Assembly: GCF_002884445.1 (NCBI RefSeq)
Contig: NZ_KZ614144.1
Location: forward strand, 1,654,202-1,718,201
Reading direction: 5' to 3'
Length of the DNA stretch: 64,000 bases
DNA from: Paenibacillus castaneae
GTDB taxonomy: Bacteria > Bacillota > Bacilli > Paenibacillales > Paenibacillaceae
The notes beneath the pieces were generated by a model that had not been told where the DNA came from, ran no database searches, and was given only the letters and a program-made list of their open reading frames with translations. Of this stretch, positions 41,991 to 51,302 are shown piece by piece; position 1 is the stretch's first letter; each line of letters begins with the position of its first letter. The translations under genes were made by a program, and so were the position numbers.

Positions 41991-43601
41991 ATGAAAAAAG
42001 CACTGTCTATTACTTTAAGTCTCGCACTGGCAACGACCATAGCACTAACGGGGTGCTCGAAGAGCAAGGGAGGCAGCAACACAGAAAGCAACACCAATGC
42101 ACAAGCGATTAATAAAGAAGGGCTGCCGATCGTAAACGGAAAAGTTACTTTGAAAATGGTAGCACCGAAAGCACAGCTAGCTCCGGAATATGGTCAAATG
42201 GAAATTTTCAAACGTCTGGAGCAATCGACGAATGTAAGCATTAAATGGACCAACATTCCGGACACGGATTACGGAGAAAAGAAAAATTTACTTCTGGCGA
42301 GCGGTGATCTGCCGGATGCGTTCTACGGTGCAGGTTTTTCCGACTATGAGCTTATTACTTACGGCAAAGACGGCACAATTATACCTTTGGAAGATTTAAT
42401 TTCGGAATATGCCCCTAATTTAAAAAAGCTTTTGGAGCAAAGACCGGACATTAAAGCAGCGATTACGGCTCCTGACGGACATATTTATGGACTTCCTACC
42501 TGGGAAGAAAATGAACTCGGCACAAATCCTTTCTTCCATGTCATCAATACGGCATGGCTTACAAAGCTCGGCCTCAAATTTCCAGAAACGCTTGATGAAT
42601 ATACGGATGCTTTAGTGGCATTCAAGACGCAAGATCCTAACGGCAACGGCATTGCCGATGAAATCCCGCTCAGTTTTATGCATATGGGCTGGTGTATGGA
42701 TATTGCCGGTCTGTTCGGAGCATTCGGGATGCCGGATAATCTTGAACACCGTATTGTTAGAGACGGCAAAGTCATTTTTACTGCCATTCAGCCTGAATAT
42801 AAGGAAGCATTGAAGTATTTTAATGAAAAATGGTATAAGCAGGGCCTAATTGATCCCGAATCTTTCACTCAAGATGCTCCTCAATATTTGGCGAAAGGAA
42901 AAACGCCTGACGAAACACTCGGTTCCTATGTATGGTGGGAAATTGAAGAAGTTGTCGGTTCAGATCGTGCGAAGGATTACGCACTTGTGCCCCCACTTAC
43001 CGGCCCAACAGGCCAGAAGACGATCGGCAGAGGCAATGGCGGGGGTCCTGGCAGAGGAACTTTTGTCATCACGAAGATGAACAAAAGTCCGGAAGTTACG
43101 ATGCGCTGGATCGACCAGCAGTATGAACCTTATATGGCAGCGCAAATTCACTGGGGCCCAATCGATGTGATATATGAGAAGGATGCTAACGGCAAGCTTG
43201 TGAATTTACCGCTGCCGGAAGGTAAATCGATGGGAGAATATCGTCAACAAGTGGCGCCTAACGGTGCTGGTGTAATCACGAAAGAGGATTATCAGACGAT
43301 CGTTGACATGGAGCCCCGCGCAAAACAACGTAAGGAAGATTTAGAGAAATACTACGAACCGGTCATGGAAGCTGAAAATTATCCGGGCATTTTCTTCCTG
43401 CCTGAAGAGCTGGAAGTGATCAATCGAATTGAGCCGGAATTGATCAAATATGTGAACACACAGAGAGCGAAGTTCATTGTTGACGGAAATGTCGACAAAC
43501 AATGGGATAGTTATGTGAAGCAAGTGAATGAAATGGGTCTTGATAAGCTAATGGAGCTTTACCAGAAAGGTCTGGAGCGATACAAGCAAGCTCAGGGCTA
43601 G
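41991..43601 (+). CDS. Sugar-binding lipoprotein of the ABC transporter
   Basis: A 536-residue solute-binding protein with a lipoprotein signal (IALTGC, lipidated Cys 22). A Ser/Asn-rich linker follows, then the large two-lobed fold of the LplA/YtcQ group: VTLKMVAPKAQLAPEYGQME, LLLASGDLPDAFYG, DGHIYGLPTWEEN, ADEIPLSFMH. It delivers the oligosaccharide to the two permeases. AAGGAGGG precedes ATG 41991. A hairpin follows the stop and may protect or limit the upstream mRNA, giving more binding protein than enzyme. Confidence 0.9.
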   Translation: MKKALSITLSLALATTIALTGCSKSKGGSNTESNTNAQAINKEGLPIVNGKVTLKMVAPKAQLAPEYGQMEIFKRLEQSTNVSIKWTNIPDTDYGEKKNLLLASGDLPDAFYGAGFSDYELITYGKDGTIIPLEDLISEYAPNLKKLLEQRPDIKAAITAPDGHIYGLPTWEENELGTNPFFHVINTAWLTKLGLKFPETLDEYTDALVAFKTQDPNGNGIADEIPLSFMHMGWCMDIAGLFGAFGMPDNLEHRIVRDGKVIFTAIQPEYKEALKYFNEKWYKQGLIDPESFTQDAPQYLAKGKTPDETLGSYVWWEIEEVVGSDRAKDYALVPPLTGPTGQKTIGRGNGGGPGRGTFVITKMNKSPEVTMRWIDQQYEPYMAAQIHWGPIDVIYEKDANGKLVNLPLPEGKSMGEYRQQVAPNGAGVITKEDYQTIVDMEPRAKQRKEDLEKYYEPVMEAENYPGIFFLPEELEVINRIEPELIKYVNTQRAKFIVDGNVDKQWDSYVKQVNEMGLDKLMELYQKGLERYKQAQG

Positions 43602-43613
43602 TTTATACGCTGA

Positions 43614-43640
43614 CGGAACGGAACGATCCGTTTCGTTCCG
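43614..43640 (+). terminator. Hairpin between the binding-protein and fructokinase genes
   Basis: CGGAACGGAACG and CGTTTCGTTCCG pair with one wobble. The downstream T-run is poor (GTTTCACTTT), so it is likely a partial terminator or mRNA stabiliser within the operon. Confidence 0.6.
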
Positions 43641-43694
43641 GTTTCACTTTAATAGAGAGAGATTATTAACGCATGGATTAGGTGGGTGAACGAT

Positions 43695-44657
43695 ATGGTT
43701 TACGATGTTACGGCATTGGGAGAAGTACTTGTTGACTTTACGCCTGCTGGAAAGTCCGAGAATGGGAACCAACAATTTGAATGTAATCCCGGCGGAGCAC
43801 CTGCTAACGTATTGGCTGCTTTAGCTAAACTGGGCAAAAAAACATCATTTATAGGCAAAGTCGGAAATGACCAATTTGGGACATTTCTTAAAGAAACGCT
43901 GGAAACATGCGAAGTGCATACCGGTGGATTGGTAGTGTCGAGTGAGGTAAGCACTACATTGGCTTTTGTCCATCTCGACGATATGGGCGACCGATCGTTT
44001 AGCTTTCACCGCAAACCGGGCTCCGATCAGACACTTCATGAGAACGAAGTAGATTATAGCTTAATTGATCAAGCGAGGATATTTCATTTCGGTTCGATTT
44101 CAATGACGCACGAACCATCCAGAACGGCTACCTTACATGCACTGGAGCATGCCAAAAAAAGCGGAGCATGGATTTCCTTTGATCCGAACTTAAGGCTTTC
44201 ACTATGGGATGATCTGACGCATGCCAAAAGCGCTATAATTGCTGGCTTGAAATATTCCGATATTACAAAACTGTCTGAAGAAGAGCTTGCGTTTATAACA
44301 GGAACGAAAGACCTTGAGAAGGGCTCGAAATATATTTCCGAAACATACGGCGTGAAGCTGGTACTCATTACATTGGCCGAGGAAGGCTGCTATTACCGGT
44401 TTGGCCAACAAAGCGGCAAGGTGCCCGGCTTCCGAGTGGATACGATTGATACGACAGGAGCAGGGGACGCTTTTTTGGGAGGTATATTGTTCGCTCTGTT
44501 AGAAATGAAAGTACAGTTAGAAGAGCTGTCTAAAGAAGACGTTGAACATGCGATTACATTCGCCAATGCAGTAGGCGCGATCGTCACAACGAAGAGGGGT
44601 GCCATACCGGCTATGCCTGGCATGGATGAAATTCGAAAGGTGTTGAATGAACAATGA
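43695..44657 (+). CDS. PfkB-family carbohydrate kinase, probable fructokinase
   Basis: Phosphorylates free fructose released by the fructosidases. The 320 residues have the ribokinase-fold markers: ALGEVLVDFTP at the start, GGAPANVLAALAKLG with the sugar-contact GG, KLSEEELAFITG, and the DTTGAGDAFLGG motif holding the catalytic Asp and anion hole. ATG 43695 follows AGGTGGG; a GTG 9 nt upstream is less likely. The stop overlaps the start of the GH32 gene by 4 nt (ATGA), so translation is coupled and both products act on the same sugar. Confidence 0.88.
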   Translation: MVYDVTALGEVLVDFTPAGKSENGNQQFECNPGGAPANVLAALAKLGKKTSFIGKVGNDQFGTFLKETLETCEVHTGGLVVSSEVSTTLAFVHLDDMGDRSFSFHRKPGSDQTLHENEVDYSLIDQARIFHFGSISMTHEPSRTATLHALEHAKKSGAWISFDPNLRLSLWDDLTHAKSAIIAGLKYSDITKLSEEELAFITGTKDLEKGSKYISETYGVKLVLITLAEEGCYYRFGQQSGKVPGFRVDTIDTTGAGDAFLGGILFALLEMKVQLEELSKEDVEHAITFANAVGAIVTTKRGAIPAMPGMDEIRKVLNEQ

Positions 44658-46165
44658 CAATAGCAACTTATACCGAAAAATACCGGCCGCAGTTTCATTT
44701 CACGCCTGCTGCTCATTGGATGAATGATCCTAATGGTATGGTCTACTTTGAAGGCGAGTATCATTTATTTTATCAGTACTATCCAGGCGGAACTACATGG
44801 GGTCCGATGCATTGGGGGCATGCCGTTAGCCGAGATCTTATTCATTGGGAGCATCTTCCGGTTGCGCTTGAGCCGGATGAAAATGGATTTATTTTCTCTG
44901 GAAGCGCGGTTGTGGATTGGAACGATAGGAGTGGTTTTTTCTCCGGCGGTGCTGGACTGGTAGCTATTTTTACGCATCATAAAACGTATCCGGATTCGGA
45001 GAAAACAAAACAATGCCAAAGTATAGCCTATAGCAAGGATAAAGGTAGAACATGGATCAAATACGAAGGAAATCCCGTTCTTACGGAAGAACAAATTGTA
45101 GATTTCCGCGATCCCAAGGTTTTCTGGCATGAGAAATCTAAACAGTGGGTTATGGTTCTAGCAGCTGGAGATCATATTCGATTCTACTCTTCCTTCAATT
45201 TAAAAGAATGGGTGTTCACTGGTGAGTTTGGCGCTGCTGAAGGCTCTCACGACGGAGTATGGGAATGTCCAGACTTGTTCGAGCTTCCTGTTAATGGGCA
45301 AACAGAGCAGAAGAAGTGGGTGCTTATCGTAAGCATCGGTGATAATTCTGCTTGCCCTGAAGGCTCTAGAACGCAGTATTTTGTTGGGGACTTTAACGGA
45401 AGAACCTTCACTAACGAAAATACAGCCGACACGGTATTGTGGGTGGATCACGGACGTGATAATTACGCAGGCGTTTCATGGTCCGACATTCCGAATTCAG
45501 ATGGCAGACGATTATTGATGGGCTGGATGAGCAATTGGAAATATGCGAACATGACACCGACCGAAACTTGGAGAAGCGCGATGACGATTCCACGTGTGTT
45601 GTCTCTCCATACAGATGAAGCAGGTATCCGGTTGAAGCAGCAGCCTGTACAAGAGCTGCAGAGTCTTCGCCAAGCGAAACTTTTCCAAGAAGAAATCCCG
45701 CTTGCATCGGAACAGCCTATATCAACGAATATGACTGCTTATCAACTCGAAATTAAAGTGGAATTTGAGATTGGCGATGCAGAGCAGTTGGGGCTGAAAT
45801 TAAACGCTTCAGCGGAAGAAGCGACGCTAGTCGGTTACGATACGAGAACCCAATCTTTATTTATTGACCGTACAAAATCGGGTAAGTCAGACTTTCATCC
45901 GCAATTCGCCTGCAAGCATGAAGCATCGCTGCAACCGGAGAATGGACGGATTCAGATGCAGCTCTTCGTGGATTGGTCTTCGGTAGAGGTGTTTGCGAAT
46001 GATGGAAAGGTCGTTATGTCGGATTTGATTTTCCCTGTATCAAGCAATGGCTTCCTTGAAGTATTCGCTGCAGGAGGCGCTGCGAGGATCGTCTCTCTTG
46101 AGGTCTATGAATTAAGCTCCATTCATGCTAGCAGCGAAATGCTGGCTGCAAACGAAAGTCTATAA
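44654..46165 (+). CDS. GH32 beta-fructofuranosidase, intracellular
   Basis: Cleaves beta-fructosyl bonds in sucrose, sucrose phosphate or short fructans. The 503 residues have no signal peptide. The five-bladed propeller shows all three GH32 residues: nucleophile Asp in HWMNDPNG (D25), transition-state Asp in FRDPKVF (D153) and acid/base Glu in WECPDLF (E204). A beta-sandwich domain follows from about 345, with DWSSVEVFANDG. It is coupled to the fructokinase gene, so it probably frees fructose from imported sugar inside the cell. Import by ABC transporter argues for non-phosphorylated sucrose or fructo-oligosaccharides rather than sucrose 6-phosphate. Confidence 0.92.
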   Translation: MTIATYTEKYRPQFHFTPAAHWMNDPNGMVYFEGEYHLFYQYYPGGTTWGPMHWGHAVSRDLIHWEHLPVALEPDENGFIFSGSAVVDWNDRSGFFSGGAGLVAIFTHHKTYPDSEKTKQCQSIAYSKDKGRTWIKYEGNPVLTEEQIVDFRDPKVFWHEKSKQWVMVLAAGDHIRFYSSFNLKEWVFTGEFGAAEGSHDGVWECPDLFELPVNGQTEQKKWVLIVSIGDNSACPEGSRTQYFVGDFNGRTFTNENTADTVLWVDHGRDNYAGVSWSDIPNSDGRRLLMGWMSNWKYANMTPTETWRSAMTIPRVLSLHTDEAGIRLKQQPVQELQSLRQAKLFQEEIPLASEQPISTNMTAYQLEIKVEFEIGDAEQLGLKLNASAEEATLVGYDTRTQSLFIDRTKSGKSDFHPQFACKHEASLQPENGRIQMQLFVDWSSVEVFANDGKVVMSDLIFPVSSNGFLEVFAAGGAARIVSLEVYELSSIHASSEMLAANESL

Positions 46166-46176
46166 AGTGGTGAAAC

Positions 46177-46218
46177 AGCGGTTGGAATAGGTTGCTTTTT
46201 CTATTCAACCGCTTTTTT
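46177..46218 (+). terminator. Terminator after the intracellular GH32 gene
   Basis: AGCGGTTGGAATAG and CTATTCAACCGCT form the stem, followed by TTTTT. Confidence 0.88.
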
Positions 46219-46284
46219 AATAGTCAAGAGGAGTGAGTGGCTTGAGAAGGTCGTATGTGAGTATCTTCAGGTGGTATCGCTGAG

Positions 46285-48621
46285 ATGATTTTAAACAAAA
46301 AGGCAGTAATAACAGTTGCATGTATCTTTTTAATCGTATTAGGAGGATGGTTTGTTATGAGTTCGCAAGAGACTCGAGAGCAATCAGGATTAATGGCGCA
46401 ATGGTCGTTCGATGAAGGTGCGGGCAAAACTGTCAGGGACCAGATTAGCGAGTTTGTAGATCCTATTAATTATGTATTCAATGATGCCCGTTTTACGAAT
46501 ACGCATGATCCAGCTTGGAGAAGAGGGGTGAAGGGGGGAGCTCTGCTATTCGACGGCTATTCAACATGGGTAACGAGGCCAGCAGATGGAGTGAAGCAGC
46601 CGGGCGACGCGTTGACGATCACCGCGTGGGTTGCGCCCCGTTCCTACGAGTGGGGCGACGAACAAAGGCTTTCGGCCATTGTTAATCAGCATGATAGAGA
46701 GAACAAAGAAGGATTCATACTCGGCATGTATCGTCACGGATCATGGTCCTTGCAGCTCGGAATAGGCGGTAATTGGGAGGAGGTATGGGCTGATGATGCA
46801 CCGCTTGTTAAAGAGCAGTGGTCCTTTGTAGCCGCCACCTATTCGAAGAACGATGGTATGATGAGGCTCTATTTAAACGGAAAGGAAGTAGCCTCGAAAG
46901 CCAGCTCTAATAAAGCAGCGATTTCGCCTTCTAAATCGGATTTGCTGCTAGGTAAAAATAATCAAAGTACGATTCTTGCAGGAGTGTTCCCGCTCAATAT
47001 GTTCAATGGCATGATGGACGAAGTGAAACTGTACAGTCAAGCCTTAGATGCAGAGGAAATTGCCAATATATTTGCGGAGGATTTACAGCCGCACGGCGGG
47101 AAGTCCCCTGAAATTCCGTATGATGATATCCAATTGGACAGAAGCTTACTAACGGATGACAGACACCGGCCACAATATCATGTGAGCCCTCCTGCACATT
47201 GGATGAACGAGCCTCATGCTCCTATTTATTTCAATGGCCAGTACCATTTGTTTTATCAGCATAATCCACAAGGACCCTATTGGCATCAAATTCATTGGGG
47301 CCATTGGGTAAGCGACGATATGGTGAACTGGAGAGATCTGCCGGTAGCGCTTGCTCCTGAGAAGAATGCGGTAGACCCCGATGGGGTATGGTCTGGAAGT
47401 GCGGCCTACGATGAGAACGGAGTTCCCGCTCTATTTTTTACCGCAGGGGACGATAGCGTAAAGCCGAATCAACGCGTCGGTTTAGCCAGAAGCACATTTC
47501 TTGAGGATAATAATAATGATCTTGTTAGCTGGATCAAGCATCCTGAGCCCGTCATCACACAACAAAAGGGTATCGGCCTTTTCGGAGATTTCCGTGATCC
47601 GTTTGTGTGGAAAGAAGGAGATACATGGTATTTGTTGATCGGATCCGGGATTGAGGGAGGTTCAGGCACTGCGCTTGCCTATACGTCCAAGAATATGACG
47701 GATTGGGAGTACAAAGGCCCTTTCTACACGTCTGACTTAAAAAAATACCCTTATTTAGGACCTGTGTGGGAGCTTCCGGTTTTGTTGCCGCTTGGAAAGG
47801 ATAAAAACGGGAATGAAAAACATCTGTTTCTTATTAGTCCTGTAGGACCTGGTGCAGATGTCGAGGTATTCTATTGGATCGGATCTTTTGATAAAAATAA
47901 ATTTTCATTTACGCCTGATCAAGAAGAGCCGGAGCTGATCGATGTCGGACAATTTCATTTCACGGGACCAAGCGGAATGGTTGATCCGAAGACCAGCAGA
48001 AATATTATATTTACGATTGCGCAAGGAGAGAGAACGCCACAGCTCGATTACAGTGCGGGATGGGCGCATAACGGTGGGCTGCCAGTTAGCGTTTTCCTTC
48101 GGGAAGACGGGCGTCTCGGCGTTGAGCCGATTGAAGAGCTTCAAACTTTGCGAGGAGAGAAGCTCGTCTCCTTCAAGGATAAGTCATTGGAAGAAGCAAA
48201 TGTGCTGCTGAAAGAAGTCAAAGGCGACATGCTGGAAATCATGCTGGAGCTGGAAGCGGATAAAGCGGAGCAAATGGGCATTAAAGTTCGCCGTTCCCCT
48301 AATGGCGAAGAAGAAACGCTGCTCTACTACGATATTGTCGATGCTATGTTGAAAGTAAATCGGACTAAAACGACATTGGATCGTTTTGAAAGAAGTAAAG
48401 GCATTCAAGGAGGCAAGCTTGAGCTAAACGGGGAAAATGTGAAGCTTCATATATACTTGGACCGCTCGATGATTGAAGCTTATGCGAACGGATTGAAAAG
48501 CTTAACGACAAGGGCATACCCTAGCAGAGTGGACTCATTAGGCTTACAGATATGGGGTAATGGAAGCTTAACGGTCAAATCGATGGAGGTTTGGGAGATG
48601 AGGAGCGCAAACCACGGATAA
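46285..48621 (+). CDS. Exported GH32 protein with N-terminal LamG-like domain and altered nucleophile motif
   Basis: A 778-residue surface or secreted protein. A signal or anchor helix at residues 7-25 precedes a concanavalin/LamG-like sugar-binding domain (about 35-265, with LMAQWSFDEGAG and DEVKLYSQALDAEEI). A GH32 propeller follows (about 295-620), then a C-terminal beta-sandwich (YLDRSMIEAYANG). The second and third GH32 motifs are kept as FRDPFVW (D438) and VWELPVL (E496). The first reads HWMNEPHAP, with Glu 309 where the nucleophile Asp is expected. It may be an active variant, a fructosyltransferase, or a binding protein. Its role in breaking external levan or inulin is inferred from context. 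AGGTGG precedes ATG 46285. Confidence 0.85.
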   Translation: MILNKKAVITVACIFLIVLGGWFVMSSQETREQSGLMAQWSFDEGAGKTVRDQISEFVDPINYVFNDARFTNTHDPAWRRGVKGGALLFDGYSTWVTRPADGVKQPGDALTITAWVAPRSYEWGDEQRLSAIVNQHDRENKEGFILGMYRHGSWSLQLGIGGNWEEVWADDAPLVKEQWSFVAATYSKNDGMMRLYLNGKEVASKASSNKAAISPSKSDLLLGKNNQSTILAGVFPLNMFNGMMDEVKLYSQALDAEEIANIFAEDLQPHGGKSPEIPYDDIQLDRSLLTDDRHRPQYHVSPPAHWMNEPHAPIYFNGQYHLFYQHNPQGPYWHQIHWGHWVSDDMVNWRDLPVALAPEKNAVDPDGVWSGSAAYDENGVPALFFTAGDDSVKPNQRVGLARSTFLEDNNNDLVSWIKHPEPVITQQKGIGLFGDFRDPFVWKEGDTWYLLIGSGIEGGSGTALAYTSKNMTDWEYKGPFYTSDLKKYPYLGPVWELPVLLPLGKDKNGNEKHLFLISPVGPGADVEVFYWIGSFDKNKFSFTPDQEEPELIDVGQFHFTGPSGMVDPKTSRNIIFTIAQGERTPQLDYSAGWAHNGGLPVSVFLREDGRLGVEPIEELQTLRGEKLVSFKDKSLEEANVLLKEVKGDMLEIMLELEADKAEQMGIKVRRSPNGEEETLLYYDIVDAMLKVNRTKTTLDRFERSKGIQGGKLELNGENVKLHIYLDRSMIEAYANGLKSLTTRAYPSRVDSLGLQIWGNGSLTVKSMEVWEMRSANHG

Positions 48622-48642
48622 ATCAACTCGCAGTAAAAGAGA

Positions 48643-48668
48643 AAACCCGATCGAATTCGATCGGGTTT
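48643..48668. terminator. Bidirectional terminator between the GH32 and ger genes
   Basis: AAACCCGATCGA-AT-TCGATCGGGTTT, a perfect palindrome with A's before and TATTAT after. It ends the plus-strand GH32 unit and the minus-strand ger operon. Confidence 0.85.
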
Positions 48669-48706
48669 ATTATACTAGCTAAATATGCAGTTGATCGCGC
48701 TCATTC

Positions 48707-49843
48707 TCACTTCATCTTGGATATTCCACCATTAACCAGATTCACCTTAATGACGATGTTCTCAATGCTGCTCTGATCCAGCGGAATTTTTCCATTATCA
48801 TTCAACTTGTTCCATGCGTTTGGCATACTACGATAAAATATGCCTGATAGTCCAAAAACATCTGTATTCATTTCTAAACCTTTTCGGTAGGTTTCCATAA
48901 TTTGATCTTTAATTTCTTTTGTCGCTTGCTGCTCCAGCTTTGTCTTATGAAGACTCATATTTATTTGAGGAAGGGTAGCCTGCATAGATACTGTTATATC
49001 GAAGACTGGTTTACCATGCTTCAGCTTTGGATGAATTTTTGATTTGATTTTATTCATTACCATTAAAGCTTTGAAGGATTTTTTATCTCTAATTACCAGG
49101 GGCGTTCTTATTGTATTATTATCCAGCCATCGCAGCCCTAAGACATCATGGCTCTCCAGGCAGCCTCTGAATTTCCGGTTGTCCAATACACAAACTCCTC
49201 CCATGCCGAGATTGGGAGAAGGCTTATTATTATCCGTCCAACTATTCACAATATCCAGATAAGGCAATAATACCGTTTGACCTTTTTCTTTCCATTTCCA
49301 TATAAACTTGTAGAGATACAGCGGTGTAATGATTGAACTTTGTTCATAAGTTCTCATAGGGCTGTTAAGTTGTGAATAAATAACCGATAAATCGCTTATT
49401 GAGGAGGTATTGAGCACTTGTTCCATAGGTTCCTTGGTAGCCATGGCCCAAACGGTATAGCGGAATTCATAATACCGGTCCCATACCTCCAGAACCTGAT
49501 TAATAATACCGTGTTTTAGAGCCTTGTCGCTAAATACGATGGTTTTCACATTGCTCCAGACAATCCTTTGTGGGCTTGAAGCATAAAGATTGAATATCGC
49601 GGTATCGAATGAATCCCCTTGGCTCTTGCCGATGAATGTCTTCTGTGGCTGTGCCTGTCCGGATTCCTTTTTGGCAATCCCACTAAAATTAACCATCTGG
49701 ACATAGACAACTACCTGATCATTCACATAATCGATCCCTACAGTATTTACATAAATCATATGCTCAATTTCCCTCGCCCCCCAACAACCCGTAAGCATTG
49801 TCGAGATGAGCACTGTTACAAGGATACATCGGATGTACTTCAT
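48707..49843 (-). CDS. Ger(x)C-type germination lipoprotein
   Basis: The C subunit of a germinant receptor, a lipoprotein on the outer face of the spore inner membrane. The 378 residues start with a lipoprotein signal (MLTGC, Cys 20), followed by the family tag WGAREIEHM. Later come YVQMVNFSGIA, QRIVWSNVKTIVFSDKAL and the C-terminal domain with WNKLNDNGKI. It is the last gene of the operon, 8 nt after the A gene. Which germinant is sensed cannot be read from sequence. Confidence 0.9.
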   Translation of the reverse strand: MKYIRCILVTVLISTMLTGCWGAREIEHMIYVNTVGIDYVNDQVVVYVQMVNFSGIAKKESGQAQPQKTFIGKSQGDSFDTAIFNLYASSPQRIVWSNVKTIVFSDKALKHGIINQVLEVWDRYYEFRYTVWAMATKEPMEQVLNTSSISDLSVIYSQLNSPMRTYEQSSIITPLYLYKFIWKWKEKGQTVLLPYLDIVNSWTDNNKPSPNLGMGGVCVLDNRKFRGCLESHDVLGLRWLDNNTIRTPLVIRDKKSFKALMVMNKIKSKIHPKLKHGKPVFDITVSMQATLPQINMSLHKTKLEQQATKEIKDQIMETYRKGLEMNTDVFGLSGIFYRSMPNAWNKLNDNGKIPLDQSSIENIVIKVNLVNGGISKMK

Positions 49844-49850
49844 TTTGTAT

Positions 49851-51302
49851 TCATCCCTTATTTCTTGTTTTGTCAGATGACAGGGCCGTTACTTTTTTCT
49901 TTCCCCACGGCATTCTAAAGAAAATTTTATACATTTCCTTATAATGATGCGGAGTTAAAGGAGTTAAGTAGTAGGTTCCAAAAGAACGCAAATTGACCAA
50001 ATAAAGAATGAGGGCCAGCAGACATATTAAAGTGCCGAATAACCCAAGACTGCCGCTAATCAGGAGCACGACAATCCGATACAAGCTGACGACGCTGACC
50101 AATGACTGATTCACCAGAGTAAAGGTGGCAAGTACAGAAATCGCAATAATCACAATCGTCCCAGGACCCGCAATTCCGGCGGTGATGGCTGCTTGACCGA
50201 TAATTAATCCTCCTACAACCGATAAGGTCTGGCCAAAAGAAGAAGGCAATCTCATACCCGCTTCTCGGAAAATCTCAAACAATATCAGCATCATCACCGC
50301 CTCAAGTGGAGCCGGAAGAGGTACTCCCTGTCTCGAGTTCACTATGGTTGCAAGCAACGTAAAGGGGATCTGATCCTGATGAAACGTATTGAGTGCGATC
50401 CAGAACCCTGGCAAAAACAGGGATAGCATCACGCCAGTCAGCCTTAATAACCTCGTAAAAGCAACGAAGATGTTAACCAGCTGCGCATCTTCCGCCGTAT
50501 TCAACAAAAAATTTAAGCTCACTGGAGCAACTATCACGGTAGGCGAACCTCCCATTACAATTACAAATTTGCCATGAAGCAGTGAATTTACGGCAAAGTC
50601 TGGTCTTCCGGTATAAGACATCAAAGGAAAAAATGAGAAGCCGGTCAGCGTTTCTTCCAACTGAGTGCTGCTTACAAGCCCATTGACTTGAATATCGGTC
50701 AGCTTTGTCTTAATCTCGGTTAGAACATGAGGCTTGATCGTGTCCTTTAGATATAATAAATGTACTTTTGTAGCTGTTAGGGATCCAATCGTGAATTCTT
50801 CCACCGCCAATAAATCGGTCTTAAGCCTTTTTCTAATAAGGCCGATATTGGTAAATGGTTCTTCCGTAAAGCCATCTTTAGGCCCTCTCGTTGAGACTTC
50901 CGTATTCGGTTCCTCCGGCTGCCGTTTTGGGGGGTCAGCCAAGGTGATAGAGTAACAATCATTCGAAGGAGTAAATATGAGCAGAAGATCGCCATTGAGC
51001 ACGACTTGTTGCATCGATTTTTCCAGATCATCTGTTTGAAGGGGTGTCGTGTGAAACGGAAGCTTTTGCGGGAGATCCAGTTTATCTGATTGAAGGATAC
51101 CTTCAGGGATATTTTTTAGCTCTGGTATAATGTGTTGCTCCACTTTGCTCACATCGCACAACCCCAGACAATAAACCAGTTGAACAGTTGAGTCAGATTG
51201 CGACAAAGAGATTGTTATTTGCTTTATATCTGAGCTTGAATCGAATAGTTTTGAGACCTTATCCTTGAATGTTTGGGATTCCTCTTGGTCAAGATCCTTC
51301 AT
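49851..51302 (-). CDS. Ger(x)A-type germinant receptor subunit
   Basis: A 483-residue integral membrane subunit. The N-terminal soluble domain (about 1-235) contains DDLEKSMQQVVLNGDLLLIF and the GPKDGFTEEPFTNIGLIRKR segment that is a hallmark of GerAA proteins. A membrane part follows with about five helices, GSPTVIVAPVSLNF and PLPAPLEAVMMLILFEIFRE. ATG 51302 follows AAGGGGAA and overlaps the stop of the B gene by 4 nt, so translation is coupled. Upstream in-frame starts lie inside the B gene and are rejected. Confidence 0.92.
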   Translation of the reverse strand: MKDLDQEESQTFKDKVSKLFDSSSDIKQITISLSQSDSTVQLVYCLGLCDVSKVEQHIIPELKNIPEGILQSDKLDLPQKLPFHTTPLQTDDLEKSMQQVVLNGDLLLIFTPSNDCYSITLADPPKRQPEEPNTEVSTRGPKDGFTEEPFTNIGLIRKRLKTDLLAVEEFTIGSLTATKVHLLYLKDTIKPHVLTEIKTKLTDIQVNGLVSSTQLEETLTGFSFFPLMSYTGRPDFAVNSLLHGKFVIVMGGSPTVIVAPVSLNFLLNTAEDAQLVNIFVAFTRLLRLTGVMLSLFLPGFWIALNTFHQDQIPFTLLATIVNSRQGVPLPAPLEAVMMLILFEIFREAGMRLPSSFGQTLSVVGGLIIGQAAITAGIAGPGTIVIIAISVLATFTLVNQSLVSVVSLYRIVVLLISGSLGLFGTLICLLALILYLVNLRSFGTYYLTPLTPHHYKEMYKIFFRMPWGKKKVTALSSDKTRNKG

